From Zizania palustris (Eukaryota; Streptophyta; Magnoliopsida; Poales; Poaceae), in contig JAAALK010000082.1 of the NCBI GenBank assembly GCA_019279435.1, positions 13,656,594-13,720,593 on the forward strand: a stretch of DNA of 64,000 nucleotides. Direction: 5' to 3'. A model generated the notes under the pieces. It had not been told where the DNA came from. It was given only the letters and a program-made list of their open reading frames with translations, and searched no databases. The translations under genes were made by a program, and so were the position numbers. Below are positions 44,435 to 57,072 of the stretch, in pieces. Each line of letters begins with the position of its first letter. The stretch's first letter is position 1.

Positions 44435-46385
44435 TCCGCTCCGCCCGCTCGCCACCGCCGCACCTGCAACGGCACCTCTCGAGCTGCCCAACGCGACCTC
44501 CGCCGCGTGCACCCGAAACCCTAGGATCAACCATCCCTAGCCCCCTGCTCTTCTCTCCTCTCTCTGTCGATGCCTCTCTCTTTCCCTCGGTCGCCGCCGC
44601 CTCTCCCGCCCCGACCGATCACCGCCGCCTCCCCGTGCCTGATCGCTCGATGCCGCAAGATCCTCCCCGGCATTCTCTCTACCCGTCGGCTTGGCCGGTC
44701 GTAGGCGCATCCCTTCTGCGTGCATTCGCCTGCCAGTGGCTCTTCGCCCCCCATCGTCGACGTGCTCAAGGCCACTATGTTGCGTTCTGCTCATCCCCTC
44801 TATGTATCGGTAAGATCTGTGCCCCTTTATTTCAATCTTTTCTTTTCCGGTTTCGTGCCTTGCCATCACTTCCCAAGGGTGCTCGCCATCTGCTCACCGT
44901 GCCATGCCCATTGTGGCTGCTGGTGCTCACCGCCTTCCTTGCCTTCTATGGCCCTCTATTTTCTTCTTCGGGTTTCTTTTCTTTTTTTAGGTGGGCCCGT
45001 ACTGTGCCTGTTCGGTGCTCCTACAGCTGTGCCTACAAGGTGAGGTTATCTCTTAGACCTAAAGCAGTGGGAAAGCAGTGAGGTGACATTTCTGTCTTGC
45101 AGGTGCTGTGAGCTCGGCTTACCGTTTGGAGGCTATATAACCTGTGTCCTAGGCTGGCTGCTGAGTCCTCTCCCTTTTTCCACCTCGACCACGACGTAAG
45201 CTTCTTAACATTTTGACAATGTTGTTCTTTCTTTTTCTGCTTGATATTGTCATGCTTACTGAATTTGTGTCTGCATGTTGATGATGTTGGTGCATTGGCG
45301 CAGCCATATGAATACTTGGATAGTGTTTTTTGGTTGCATTTCCAAGTTATTGTGATCCTGTTTATTGTATTGATCCGCCGTTTGCAAACTATATAAGTTG
45401 TGTGCTGTTTCTCTGGGGATCTATCTCTTTTTTCGTCGGTTCTTGGCCGTCGTCGTCCGCCGCATTCTTTCCTTTCGCTGGTGAGGCTGATCCATCGGAG
45501 TCCATAGATCCATCGTGTTTTAGCCTGTAGAAGGTCCTTTATTTCTTCTCTTATATTATTCATTTCTGCATTTCCATTGTCTATTCACTATTTGTTGACT
45601 GTTGCTGATTCCTTGTGAAGTTGAGGGAGAATAGGGTGACACTACAAAACAATGCGTTGTGTTGTATCACTGCTTATACTCAACACATGTATTGTCCTTT
45701 GTTCACTGCATCTCTTTGATTCATCCATGTCATGAAAGAAGTAATAACTTTTGATGTAGTGTAAATAATTTTGAATGCAATAATTAATTATGAATGATAT
45801 TGTTATTGTGTTATGGCAGAAAATCTTGATACAATAAGACTGCATGTGTACACCAAGAACCACAATATATAATGCAACTAAATGTGCTTTACTTTTCTAT
45901 AATTTTATTTCACGTGCAGTTTAATTCTGTATTTTTGGGCTTATCAAGCCTGTAGTGTGCTATGTTCTGAATGTTCTGTGCGCATTTTAATATAGTTTAT
46001 TTATGTATGTCCTCAACTTTGCTCAGTCTGTGGACATCCTAATCCTTTAGTACTTTTGTCATATTGCCGTGATATTTTAACTCTGAATTTGGAAATTTGC
46101 ATGTCAATCTGTTCTGTTTTTTCCCATGAATGTTATACCAGTGGTTTGTATCAGCTTGTTGTAAGTTTGATTCTCTGTCATTCTGATTACTGAAGAAAGA
46201 ACAATTTGATATGTTGCACCACTGATTTGCTAGGATGGTAAGATTTAAATCATCTAGTGAATAGTTTGTCGTTAATACATTAAAATATATTAGGATTTGA
46301 TCTGTGGAAATGATATTGGTAGATTTGTCAATAAAAATACTTTCATATAGTTATATTTCCAACACCATTGCATGTACATGCCATG

Positions 46386-46447
46386 TAAGAACACTTACAT
46401 AGTGCCATCTCTTTTGTAAGAACACTTACATAGTGCCATCTCTTTTT
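46386..46447 (+). repeat. 31-bp tandem duplication
   Basis: GTAAGAACACTTACATAGTG plus 11 further bases occurs twice back to back. It lies in the presumed leader intron. Confidence 0.85.
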
Positions 46448-46716
46448 TTCCTGCTTAATATTATCTTGTTTACTAGCTTTATGTCTGTATGTTGCTGCTG
46501 TGGCAATGCCTTGCTGCAATTTACTAGCTTTATGTATATGTGTTGATGTTGTGCCCATGCCTTGCTTCAATCGTCTAAACACTTGGACAACTCTACTGCA
46601 ACCGTCTAAGCACTTGGACAACTCTTGCCGTTCTATCGTTTCTTTTGCTTTTCTATTTGTTCGTTCTCTTCGTGGGTAGCCTGTTAATTTAGCTTCTATG
46701 ATGTGGTACCTCTCGT

Positions 46717-46931
46717 GCTTACAGACAATTTTTTTATTGCTGGATTGGTTCTAGACCATGGATAATATTGGTAGCTATACTTACCAAATGTGTCTATTGC
46801 CTGTTGTACATCTCGATGTATTACGAGCTTACAGACAATTTTTTATTGCTGGATTGGTTCTAGACCATGTATAATATTGGTAGCTATACTTACCAAATGC
46901 GTCTATTGCCTGTTGTACATCTGATTATGTT
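46717..46931 (+). repeat. 110-bp tandem duplication
   Basis: GCTTACAGACAATTTTT...CCTGTTGTACATCT repeats with a 110-bp period (second copy from about 46827) and few changes. No coding content. Confidence 0.88.
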
Positions 46932-47552
46932 AGGAGATCTGTTAGTTTTTTATGTTCTTTGGCACAATGATCTTACCTCTTGTGACCGTTTGTTTTGTGA
47001 GTTTGTACTGTCAATGATTTTTCTATAAACTATTTGATGTCTACATACAGTCATCAGTGATATGATGTATAAAAATAGAAATTTCATGAGCTCATGTTCT
47101 CTTCATAGAGGGATATGTCTGTTGTGTTGTGTACCTATGTTTCATGTTTCTATCAGACTGTTCTTATTTACTTTATTTGGAAGAAATGTGTGTTGTGTTT
47201 TGCAATGCCTTTGTTATTTACCCTGGTGATAGAAAAATACATGTACTCTTTGTTTATCATTGATTGTCTCACGTTGATTTTTACTTTATGCAGTTCTGTT
47301 TGCCTTCACGATCCGTTCAAGCAATCTAACTAGCTTTTCACTCCGTTCGATACAAGGTAATTTACCATGCAATCGATTCGTCTTTTACTCTTTTACCACA
47401 TACTTTTTTTCTACTGTTTATTTGCCTAATTTTTTACAGTTCCTTATTATGTTCTTTGATTGCCTGTTTTTCCCTATTATTTTCCTTTCAATTGTTTATA
47501 CCAATTATTACTGTGCCAGTTTACTGTTCTACTCTACTCTTCTTTAGTGCCT

Positions 47553-47832
47553 ATGAGTGCCAATGTGAATAGTAGGGTCGAGAGAGTACGGGCAAGCCGT
47601 GCGCGAAGGCATAGAAATAGATGTCTCACCTCTCAGATAGGTCAAGCCACGGATATAAGTGATGATCATTGGATAAATGAGGTGTCAACTATAAGCCCTT
47701 CATCGAACCAACAAGGAATTATCGCCGGCCAAAAGAGACGACATTCTCTTCTTGAATATCCTCCTCAGATGGCTGCTTTCAATAGGCAGATACGCCGTCT
47801 CTTAAGAACAAATGATCAACCTTTCTTGTCAG
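47553..47832 (+). CDS. Helitron Rep/helicase, exon 1
   Basis: ATG at 47553 follows a 3' splice site (TTCTTTAG, 47546-47547). 93 codons plus one base: MSANVNSRVERVRASRARRH..., a basic N-terminus, ending DQPFLS before donor GTCTGTGAG at 47833. The phase (1 nt carried over) fits exon 2. Not recognisable as a domain by itself. The role as first exon is inferred from phase and spacing. Confidence 0.6.
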
Positions 47833-47947
47833 GTCTGTGAGTTTGTCTGATCTGCGTGCCGTTGATCATTTCGATTGGTCTTGGTTCTATATATTACACC
47901 TTGCCTTTCAGTTGTTGATTAATAGTACACACCGACTATTTTTTTAG

Positions 47948-48013
47948 CTCGAGATTTCCAGGCGTGTGGTAGTTCATCACACACAAGCCAAGATTATGTT
48001 AATAGTTTAAAAG
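47948..48013 (+). CDS. Helitron Rep/helicase, exon 2 (66 nt)
   Basis: Lies between acceptor TTTTTTTAG (47946-47947) and donor GTTAGTG (48014). Phases (2 + 63 + 1 nt) join exon 1 and exon 3 without a stop and give RDFQACGSSSHTSQDYVNSL. Too short to find by ORF length alone. Confidence 0.6.
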
Positions 48014-48094
48014 GTTAGTGTTATCTTGCTATTTTTACTATATGTTATACATGCCTAGACTAAATCTAAGGACTCTTCTTTTGGTTGCCCATAG

Positions 48095-49035
48095 CCTCAT
48101 ATCCTGAAAGGTCTTACTATGGTGCCCCTTCACATGAGTGTCCATACTGTGGTGCCATTTTTTGGTATCAAGAAAGACTAAAAAGTATGACAGTCATCTC
48201 AAGACGAAAAATTGTGTACAATTTATGTTGCAAGAGTGGTAAAATTAAATTGCCTCCTATATCTATCCCACCTGAGCCGCTTTCAGGCCTACTAAATTTC
48301 AATGGAGATGCGCATTGTAAGAGATTTTTGAGACAAATACGTTCTTACAACTCTATGTTTGCATTCACCTCTATGGGTGCCACAGTCGATAAGGCAATTA
48401 ACAATGGTACAACTCCTTACGTCTTTAAGATTAATGGTGTGGTTCACCATAGGATTGGTGCTCTCCTACCAAATACAGGAGCTCCACCAAAATACACACA
48501 ACTATATATATATGACCCAGAAAATGAGATACAAAATAGGTTGAATGTTTTTGAGAGTGATTGTGCCAGTAGAGATCAACCCGATAGAGCTATAGTTGAG
48601 GCCCTTACTTCTATGCTAGATGCTGAAAATGAACTTGTACAACATTTCAGATTTGCTAGAGAAAGACTTTTGCAGCATGGCAATCAAACACTAACTCTTC
48701 GTATACTAGGTTGCAATGCAAAGGACGAAGTTCAATATAACGTACCCACTAGCAATGAAATAGCTGGTATCATTGTAGGTCCATGTTCGGAAGCTGATTA
48801 TAAGTACGATGTCTTGGTACACGATAAGGAACATGTCCTAAGACATGTTTCTCCCCTTCATCCACATTACATGCCCTTTCAATACCCGTTATTGTTTCCA
48901 CGTGGCGAGCAGAGCTTTCACCTTGGAATTAAATACGTGAATTATAATGGCTCGGGTAGAAAATATGTTAGTATGCTTGAATATTATAGGTGCAGAATTC
49001 ATTATAAAATAAATGAACCAAATCCTTTTACGTGC
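48095..49035 (+). pseudogene. Helitron Rep/helicase, exon 3 (N-terminal zinc finger and Helitron-like domain), cut by element G
   Basis: Follows acceptor GCCCATAG. Residues SYPERSYYGAPSHECPYCGA begin the typical Helitron N-terminus with a CX2C finger followed by FWYQERL. The helitron helicase-like N-terminal domain then follows: NFNGDAHCKRFLRQIRSYNS, MFAFTSMGATVDKAINNGTT, PYVFKINGVVHHRIGALLP, PHYMPFQYPLLFPRGEQSFH. The protein nicks and rolls out a DNA strand with its HUH Rep motif and unwinds it with a Pif1-like helicase, both downstream of this window. The frame stops at 49035, where G inserted. The ORF appears to run on to 49221 only through G's LTR. Confidence 0.88.
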
Positions 49036-49530
49036 TGTTGGGGGAAAATATCTCATCTTCGGGGTTATTGCCGAAGTGACATAAAGGCAGACAGCGGATT
49101 CGAAGGTTCCCAGATGATCATCTTCGAAGATACCCGGAACCAAGTTCGAAGTACGAAGTTAGGCATTGGTTCGGAGTACATCTTCGAACTAAGGCCCTTC
49201 AAGATATTTTCTGCCAGCTAAGATGGAAGACTTATCTTCTTTCTCATTAGATTAGTCTTTTATCATTTTAGCCCTATTAAGGAAACCGAATAGTTTCCAC
49301 TATGTCGGTTATAATAGAAGGGTAAATAGGTCTTTTCCTTAATGTTTGAGCCTATAAATACCCCCCATTTCACCCTGTAATAGGGACCGAATACAAGTTA
49401 TTCAATACATACATTCGAACTATTCTAAGTTATTATCCTTTCGGAGGCTTAGAACAGTTCTCTTCGCAAACACTTCGTTTGTTAGTTTCTCTTCTACAGA
49501 AACCTGTTAGCGTAATCTTTTACGCCAACA
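49036..49530 (+). repeat. 5' LTR of element G
   Basis: TGTTGGGGGAAAAT...TTACGCCAACA. TATA box TATAAATA at 49353-49360, with likely initiation near 49390. Differs from the 3' LTR at a GTTAGG/GATAGG site, two sites in GATATTTTCTGCC, a CCCCCC/CCCTCC site and a CCCTG/CCATG site. Confidence 0.95.
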
Positions 49531-49532
49531 GT

Positions 49533-49550
49533 TGGCGCCGTCCGTGGGGA
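49533..49550 (+). other. Primer binding site of element G
   Basis: TGGCGCCGTCCGTGGGGA two bases after the LTR. Same as in B and nearly the same as in A. tRNA not assigned. Confidence 0.88.
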
Positions 49551-49592
49551 ACCTAGTCCGAAAAACTTCGTTCTCTACCAATTTCTTACATC

Positions 49593-50380
49593 ATGCCTCC
49601 TAAGCGGAGCGCACCCCGCAATCCCACTCGGACGTCCTCTTGGATCTCCGGAGAAATACCCTTCGACACAGTTGAAGTCGGAGGTCCTTCGACATTCCCT
49701 CCACAAACTCCGGAAGGGGCTTCCATTCCTCGAACATATGAAGCTTCTCCGCCAACCCCTTCTATACTCCGACCGCCCGGAGTCCCTTCTCCACCCTCCA
49801 TCCCGATTCGAACTGATCCGACCAGTTCTCAAGACCCGGAAGATCCTTCCGGAAGAGATGAAAATAATCTTGGAGATATGGCCACTCAAATGGCCAACCT
49901 TCAAGCTGAAGTGACAAGGTGGCGACAGGAAGCTGCGAGCAGGCTTCGCTCTCAAACCACCCCAACCATCCCAGAAGTGCCCGAAGATGATGATCTTGAT
50001 TATCCCGAAGCCCCGGAGAACGCCTCTTACGACGATGAATCTCCGTTGCATCCTGAGCTGCAGAAGGTTCGCTTTGATCCAAAGTTTAAAACTTCGAAGC
50101 TCTGTAAGTATGCCGGAGATGAAGATCCCAGAGAGTTCGTGCGTTTTTATGCCCTAGCGATTGAGTCTAGCGGCGGAGTTAGAGACACTATGGCGAAGTG
50201 CTTCCCGTTAGCTCTTCAAGGAGTGGCATTGACATGGTTCTGGTCTTTGAAGCCAGGATCAATCAATTCATGGTCACAGTTGAAGAGGAAGTTTATAAGT
50301 AACTTTCAGGGCACCTTCGTGCCTCCTATGTCAACAGGAAGCCTTTTCCAGGTGAAACAGCTCCCCGGAGAGACATTGAG
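49593..50380 (+). CDS. gag: gag of element G, first part (interrupted by solo LTR H)
   Basis: MPPKRSAPRNPTRTSSWISG start, a Pro/Ser/Thr-rich N-terminus, then the retrotransposon gag domain: LQAEVTRWRQEAASRLRSQ, RFDPKFKTSKLCKYAGDEDP-like segment, FPLALQGVALTWFWSLKPGS, FQGTFVPPMSTGSLFQVKQ. The open reading frame continues a little into H by chance. The true gag frame continues at 53697 after the TTGAG duplication. The combined length of the two parts is an exact multiple of three. Gag forms the virus-like particle. Confidence 0.93.
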
Positions 50381-53300
50381 TGTCGCGCCCCGATTTAATA
50401 AATCAGGACTTTTATTGAAATTCCAAAGAATATCAATAAACCAAGACGTTCATAAAGCGACCACGTACAATACGGGCAATCATTCACGGTTCGTAGACCG
50501 CATTAATACAAAAGTGAATAAAGATGAAGAGAAACTAATAAAATAAGGGTCCTAGATGAACGCCTCCTTCCAGTCTCGCCTTGACTGGGTCGCTACTCCA
50601 GACCTTCATCCTCCTCGTAGTAGACTGGCTCTGATGGTGTAAGTTAACGGGGTGAGTACAGATGTACTCAGCAAGCCACCGAATGCAATTATAATGCAAG
50701 GTACATAACAAGGGAGAAAGTGGCTAGTTTTGCGGAAGCAGCATAATTGTAAAGCATTAAGTGTGATCAATTTATTAGTACTGAAAAGTAAACATGTGTA
50801 TGCATCATCATCTTCTAACTCGAGGAGTACGTTTCACCTCCTCGCACAACAGTCCTTACATGCCATGAATAACTCAAACCTTCAAACAATTGTAAACTAA
50901 CTGCGAGTAGTCACACAACCCGCCCTTGACCGTGGGCTCGCCTTTTCGAAAAGATTGAATTACTCTGATCAGAGATATACCACTGTACCCACAAGGCACG
51001 CACTCATCACCTACACCGAAGTGTAACGAGATGACCCATCACACGGGAACTCGTGCCAAAACCTTCCATATGGTCTTCCCCGACTCAACAGCACCCTCTT
51101 ATAGGTTTCGTACTGTGTCTCGCCATGTCGAGTTTCCACAATACCCCCTCTTGAGCCATCGTCGGTACAAGGCGCCCTGAGGGCTAGCCCCTTGCCCCCT
51201 CCACTATGGTGCCGTGAGACGGATGGTTCCACACTTCCGGTTAGGACTTACCCATTAGACTTGTGGTTGGTACGGAAGTGCTTTGCAACAGATCCCGCAG
51301 ACCGGTCCTTATAGTGCCCCGGGTGCGACATACCAAAACCCGAGCTTGCACCCGGAACCCACCATACTTATAACATACCTAACTCCAACAGAGTCCAGAG
51401 ACAAGTATAACAGGGTATTTCATATACCAGAATCCATCTACTCTACGACTCATTCTTTATATCCTATAGCAGTTGTGCCGGTGCATTGGGCACTAGCTAA
51501 TATAATATCTGTAGAGTGACAAGGAGTTGAGGCTCAATAAGCATGGCTTGGGTTTGCACACAAGGAAGCGGATCTAATAAATATAAGTGTAGGGCTTGAT
51601 GTTTGACTAATGCAATATTTATCCTATGGGTTATAGCGATAATTTATTAAAACATGGGCTCAAATATGATCAACTGTTTCCACAGAGGTGGTCGATGACT
51701 TGCCTTGATCAGCAAAGGGTGACGGAGGAACCTCGGGGTAGAACTCCTGCTCCTCGACGAACTCGTAGTCTTCTCGATACGGGAAATAAACAATACATTC
51801 AATAAACAGATAAAATTCACCAAATAAAGGAACATACATCATTTGTGGGTGTTTTTATGTGAAGTAGTATTTTAATATTCTGAGTTTGATATAAAACAGT
51901 GAAGTCTAATATTTTAGGATTTTTCCCAATTTATTTTCTGTATTATAAATTTTAATCCTAAGGGATTTTTATTCATTTATTTAGTAATAATATTTTAAGT
52001 AACAGAAACATACTGTTTTTATTGTATTAATGTGTAGAGAATAATATTCTGGTTCTAACAAAATTTGAATGGTGAAATTTGGAGTTAATTTGAGCAAGAT
52101 ATGAATTTTCAAAGTTTAAATCAATTTCTGGAATTTTATTTAAACAGAAAATGAGCTCTGGTCCACGGTGGGCCAGGCCCACGGTGGACCGCGCCACTGT
52201 GGCGTGGACCGGATCAACCAGATCCGTTGGATCTTGATCTAGCGGCCAGGCGCGAGGCGGGAGGTTTAAATGAAATTGGACGGCTGTGATTAAAACGTGA
52301 CAGATGGGTACACGTGGACGCACCGAATGGATCCGGGGTTTTAAGTTGCGATCAACGGCCGCGATCGCACGATACCCCTTCGATCAGATCCGAGGGCCCG
52401 GATTAAATCCCGAAGGGATTTAATCGTGGCCCTCCGATCGTGATCGGATGGCCTCGATCGCGTCCGGCACGGCACGACGTAAGGGGGCGCGTACCCCCCT
52501 TCGTCTCCGGCGACGGCGGGCTCGGGTGCGGCCATGGCGGCGACGGCGAGGGCCTAGGGGCTTAGCTAGGGCTAAAAATGGAACGCGGGGAGGATGGCGA
52601 TCACGACGGTACCTCGGGTGGCGACGAAGGGGGCCTGGAGGTGACCGACGGCGAGCGTAGACGGCGGGGAGGCTTCGGGTGCTCGTCGGCGTCGACGATC
52701 CGGTGGTCTTCACGACCGACGGAGGGGTGGCCGATGACGAGCGGGCTCCGGCGGTCTCGTCGGTGGCGGTGGCTAAGGCGGGGGAGGCCGGAGGCGACGG
52801 CGATGTCTCGCCGGAGGTGGAGCAGAGGAGGGGCTTGCAAAAACCGCAGCGGCGCTCTGGAGGGCGAAGGCTAGGGCTTAGGCGTTGTGGGAAGAGTGCG
52901 GTGAGCAGAGGGGTACTTATAGGGGTCACCGGCGGCGCCTAAACGGAAAGAAACCGAAGGTTTCCAAGAACTCCGGCGAGGGTTTCCTAACTCTCGGCCG
53001 AGCTCCCATAAACGGCGAAACGCGTCGGGATTACATGGAAAGGGATCATTGGCAGATGGGGAAAGTGATCCGAGGCAGATCCAGGCGAATGCGGGCGGCC
53101 GGCGGCGAAACAGGAAGGAGATCGCCGGAGGAGGGAAGGGGAGCGATCCCCTTCCATCGGAGACGAAGGTCCTGACAGGTGGCCCCCACCTGTCAGCGAC
53201 CGAATCAGAAAAGGAAGGGCCGACAGGCGGGCCACGGCAGTCAGCGGGCGAACGCGGGCGCACGGAGGCTGACTGGTGGGGCCGAGGCGGGGTGCGAGCG

Positions 53301-53691
53301 GGAGGAGAGAGGGGGGGCGGCGCCGACAGGCGGGTCCCGCTTGTCAGTGAGAGGGCGGTGTTGGGCTGGGCCTAAAAGGCTTTAGGAGGGAGGTTTCGGG
53401 GTTGGGGCCCAATAAGCATTTTAAATTCTTTTCTGATTTAAAATAATTCCAGGAATTCACTTATTTGATTAAGAGGTGAACCACTATTGATAAAAATTTG
53501 TAAAAATTCCTAAAATTATATCTTGGTCTCTAGTTCATCTCATAAAATTTTCAAGTCCAGATTTTGAGTATTTCTCCCTGTTTGGCTTTATTTGGGTTCT
53601 TTTGGGGTTTTTCCTTTAATAATAAATTCAGAAATGATTTAAATAATACTTTCTTTTTATTTTATTCCTTTTTAATTTTTGGGGTGTTACA
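50381..53691 (-). repeat. Element H: chromovirus solo LTR inserted in G gag (3311 bp)
   Basis: Begins TGTCGCGCCCCGATT and ends GGGTGTTACA on the plus strand, flanked by TTGAG (50376-50380 and 53692-53696). It is a full LTR of the same family as those of C and D, in minus orientation, with no primer site, internal sequence or second LTR. It therefore arose by LTR-LTR recombination. The TATA box is weakened to TATAAGTA (52914-52921). The acidic ORF is open (within 51660-51842). The 60-codon ORF is broken by TAG. Confidence 0.94.
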
Positions 53692-53696
53692 TTGAG

Positions 53697-56600
53697 GCAG
53701 TACTTTAAGCGCTTCGCTCATACGAAGTCGCAAATTCGGGGGCTGTCCACATCTTCAGTGGTTGATGCAGCTCGGGAAGGCGTCAGTCATCAAGGCCTTC
53801 TGGATAAACTGCATCGGAAGAGCATCTCCTCAGTCTCTCAGTTAATGTCATACTTCGAGGAGTATGCGAGGTCAGAAGAGGGTTGGCTTCGGAGGACTGC
53901 TGCTACTTCGTCTATATTGCAAGAAGTCAAAGTAGAAGTGAAGACTTCGGCGCAGCCACAGGAACCAGTCTTCGAAGTGCAACATGATCGGAGAAGAGGG
54001 CAAAAGCACCCTCGTTCTGAAGTCATGAATATTGCACCCCCGCAGAAGTTTACACCAAGAGCTCCACAGTCTACGGGGAACAAGGCCAGCGGCTGGAGGC
54101 CGCCAGGGAAAACGGCTGGCAAGGGCCAGACCCTTTTCTGCTGCATTCATGGAGAAAACCGAAGCCATGCAACTGACACTTGCAAAGTTATCCTTACCCT
54201 AAGGGGAGAGTACTTGGAGAGAACTTCGGGTCGAGGCAGTACCGACCGAAGTCCAGCAGCAACGCGCCCAGAGCCGGTCCAGGCTGTGGCGCGGATAGAA
54301 AATTTTGATGCTGCAAGGCACCCTCCGGTGGCCAATGTTATGCCACCTCCGAAGCAAGAGGAAGGGCAAGATAGAGGAAAAAGAGTAGTTCTCCCTATCT
54401 CCGGAGGAGGTACCCTCGGAAGCATGTCCAAGAGACAACGAAGAGAGTACGTTCGGGAAGTAGGTCATATTGGAACTTCGTCATCTGCAGCTGCAATGCC
54501 GGAGTGGTCTCATGTTCCGATATCTTTCTCTGCGGAGGATGCAACTGGTATTAAGTTCCCGCACGCAGATCCATTGGTTATCACTGCTGATATTGCAGGG
54601 ACTGAAGTCCGAAGGGTGCTAATTGACGGAGGTAGTTCGGTAGATATCATTTTTGTGCAAGCCTTCGATCAGTTATGCATTTCCAGAAAGCATCTCCTTC
54701 CAGCGGCTCGTCCTCTGCAAGGCTTCGCAGGACCTCCGCTTGATGCACTTGGTCAGATAGGCCTCGAAGTTACCTTCGGAGAAGGTTTATTAGCCCGGAC
54801 TGAAGAAGTTATCTTTGATGTGGTAGATGCCCCGTATGCTTATAACGTCATCTTCAGACGGGGCATGTTGAACCAGTTCGGAGCTGTGGCGCATCACAAT
54901 TACTTGTGCATGAAGATGCCCACACAAGCAGGAGTCCTTACAATCTTCGGAGATCAAGCCATTGCTCGGAGGGCGGAATATGGTCATGGTCCCCCTCTTG
55001 ATCCGAGGCAAGTAAACAGTGTGCAAAATAATGAAGAAATTTTTCCAGCTTCCTCCGAAGCTTCGAAGAAGTCTTTTCCGAGACCAAGTCCCGAAGGAGA
55101 GATTGCAACGAAGGTCATTGTTAAAGATGGTAAAGAGTACACTTTTCAATTTGGTAAAGATTTACCTCCTGAAGTTGCAACCTCCTTGGAAAAGGTAGTG
55201 GAAGAAAATTTGGATGTCTTCGCTTGGTCTGACGAAGATATCACCGGAGTCGATCGGGATATTATTGAACACAGTTTACTTGTAAACCCGAAGGCCCGGC
55301 CTGTTCGACAAGGACTCCGGAAGATGTCCACAGAGAGAGCTGCTCTAGCTAAGGACGAAGTTGAAAAATTATTGAAGGCTGGGATTATCAGAGAAGTGGC
55401 TCACACAGAATGGTTAGCCAACCCAGTCTTCGTCAGAAAGAAGTCTTCCGGGAAGTGGCGCATGTGCATTGATTTCACATCTTTGAATAAAGCATGCCCA
55501 CGAGACCCCTACCCCATGCTCCGAATTGATCAACTGGTTGACTCCACCGCAGGTTCGGAGTTACTAAGCTTCCTCGACGTGTATTCTGGTTATCATCAAA
55601 TATGGTTGAAGCGCGAAGATGAAATCAAGACAAGCTTCGTAACTCCTTCGGGAGTCTTTTGCTATGTAAGAATGCCCTTCGGCCTAAGAAACGCCGGGGC
55701 TACTTTTTCAAGATTAGTTGCTAAGGCTCTAGGTCATCAACTAGGTCACAATGTGGAGGCCTATATGGATGATATTGTAATAAAGAGTGCTTTAAAGCAC
55801 CAACATAGCCTAGACTTAGCAGAAACATTCAATAGCCTTCGGGCATGTGGGATCCGTCTTAACCCCGAGAAATGTATATTCGGAGCTAAGGCTGGAAAAT
55901 TGTTAGGGTATTTAGTTTCAAGCAGGGGAATTGAAGCTAGCCCTAATCAAATAACTGCGTTGCAGAAGATGGCTCCTCCGGAGAATTTAAAGCAAGTGCA
56001 AAAACTGACTGGGCGTCTGGCCGCACTTAGCAGGTTTTTATCAAGGTCTGCGGAGAGGAGTTTGCCAATATTCAAAGCTTTGAAAGGGTCCGAAGATTTT
56101 GCATGGACACCAGAGTGTCAGAGAAGCTTCGAAGATATTAAAGATTATCTCAGTAATCTCGCTACACTCACGGTGCCTACTACGGACGAAACCCTACTCT
56201 TGTACCTCGCAGCTACAGGTTCAGCTGTCAGCGCAGTCCTTGTCAGAGAAGTGGATTTCAATGGGAAGTTGGTCCAAAATCCTGTTTATTTTGTATCCGA
56301 AGCATTATCAGGAGCGAAGACAAGATACTCCGAACTTGAGAAGTTCGTTTATGCTCTGATAATGGCTTCGAGGAAGCTAAGACATTATTTTTTGGCTCAT
56401 AATGTAATTGTACCAACTTCGTATCCCTTAGGATATATGCTCCGAAGCAAAGATTCCACTGGAAGGATTGGAAAGTGGGCAGTCGAGCTAGCACCCTTCG
56501 GCATATCTTTCTTGGCAAGGACAGCTATCAAATCCCAAGTCCTAGCAGACTTCGTAGCAGAGTGGACTCCACCTACGAATTTGACTCCGGAGAAATCAAG

Positions 56601-57072
56601 TGACGGAGTTTGGACTGTTTACTCCGATGGGGCTTTCCAAGCATCTGGAGCAGGCATTGGGGCAGTGTTGATTTCACCGTCAGGGCAAAGAGCAATGTAC
56701 TCCGCAAGACTCAACTTTAAGTCTACCAATAATATAGCGGAGTACGAAGGAATTTTATTGGGACTCCGAAAAGCACGTGCTCTAGGGGCTACAAGAATAA
56801 TTATAAAAACAGATTCTCAGATAGTAGCAGGGCACGTAGACAAAAGTTTTCAAGTTCGGCATCCACAACTTGCAAAGTACTTAGAAGAAATCCGCAAAAT
56901 CGAAGCACACTTCAAGGGTATTTCCATTCGGAGTATACCAAGAGCGGAAAACGTGCAAGCAGAAATTTTAGCGAAGGCTGCAGTCGGAGCTGTGGATGTG
57001 CCTGAAGAAGCTTTCTATGAGGAGCTCAATATACCTTCGGTGCCACAAATTGCCTCTGCGGAGATTCTTTGA
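53697..57072 (+). CDS. pol: gag C-terminus, protease, reverse transcriptase and dual RNase H of element G
   Basis: One open frame of 1125 codons after the TTGAG duplication, ending in TGA at 57070-57072. Residues counted from 53692: gag end RQYFKRFAHTKSQIRGLSTS; Cys/His motif FCCIHGENRSHATDTCKV (about 150); protease VRRVLIDGGSSVDIIF (Asp at 312); RT with WRMCIDFTSLNKACPRDPYP, SFLDVYSGYHQIWLKRED and YMDD at 691-694; connection/first RNase H, degenerate at its first Asp (LLYLAATGSAVS); second archaeal-type RNase H, VYSDGAFQASGAGIGAVLIS (Asp at 979), typical of Tat. All visible RT and second RNase H key residues are intact. gag and pol share one frame. Confidence 0.94.

Larger units (their letters stand above)
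44435..47547 (+). other. Presumed promoter and untranslated leader of the Helitron gene
   Basis: GC-rich to about 44800, then T-rich. Candidate splice sites: donor GTAAGA near 44808, acceptor TCTTGCAG near 45102, donor GTAAGC near 45197, acceptor TGGCGCAG near 45302, and an acceptor at 47546-47547 just five bases before the ATG. This fits a multi-exon untranslated leader, but no transcript evidence is available. No coding frame is supported. Confidence 0.4.

Noticed and set aside
44353..45081. 242-aa Pro/Ser/Arg-rich plus-strand ORF
   Set aside because: It spans a 129-bp duplication and probable splice sites, is low complexity from GC-rich DNA, and has no domain; better read as untranslated leader.
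48085..49221. 378-aa ORF taken as one protein
   Set aside because: Codons after 49035 are the LTR of element G and those before 48095 are intron. Only 48095-49035 is Helitron coding.
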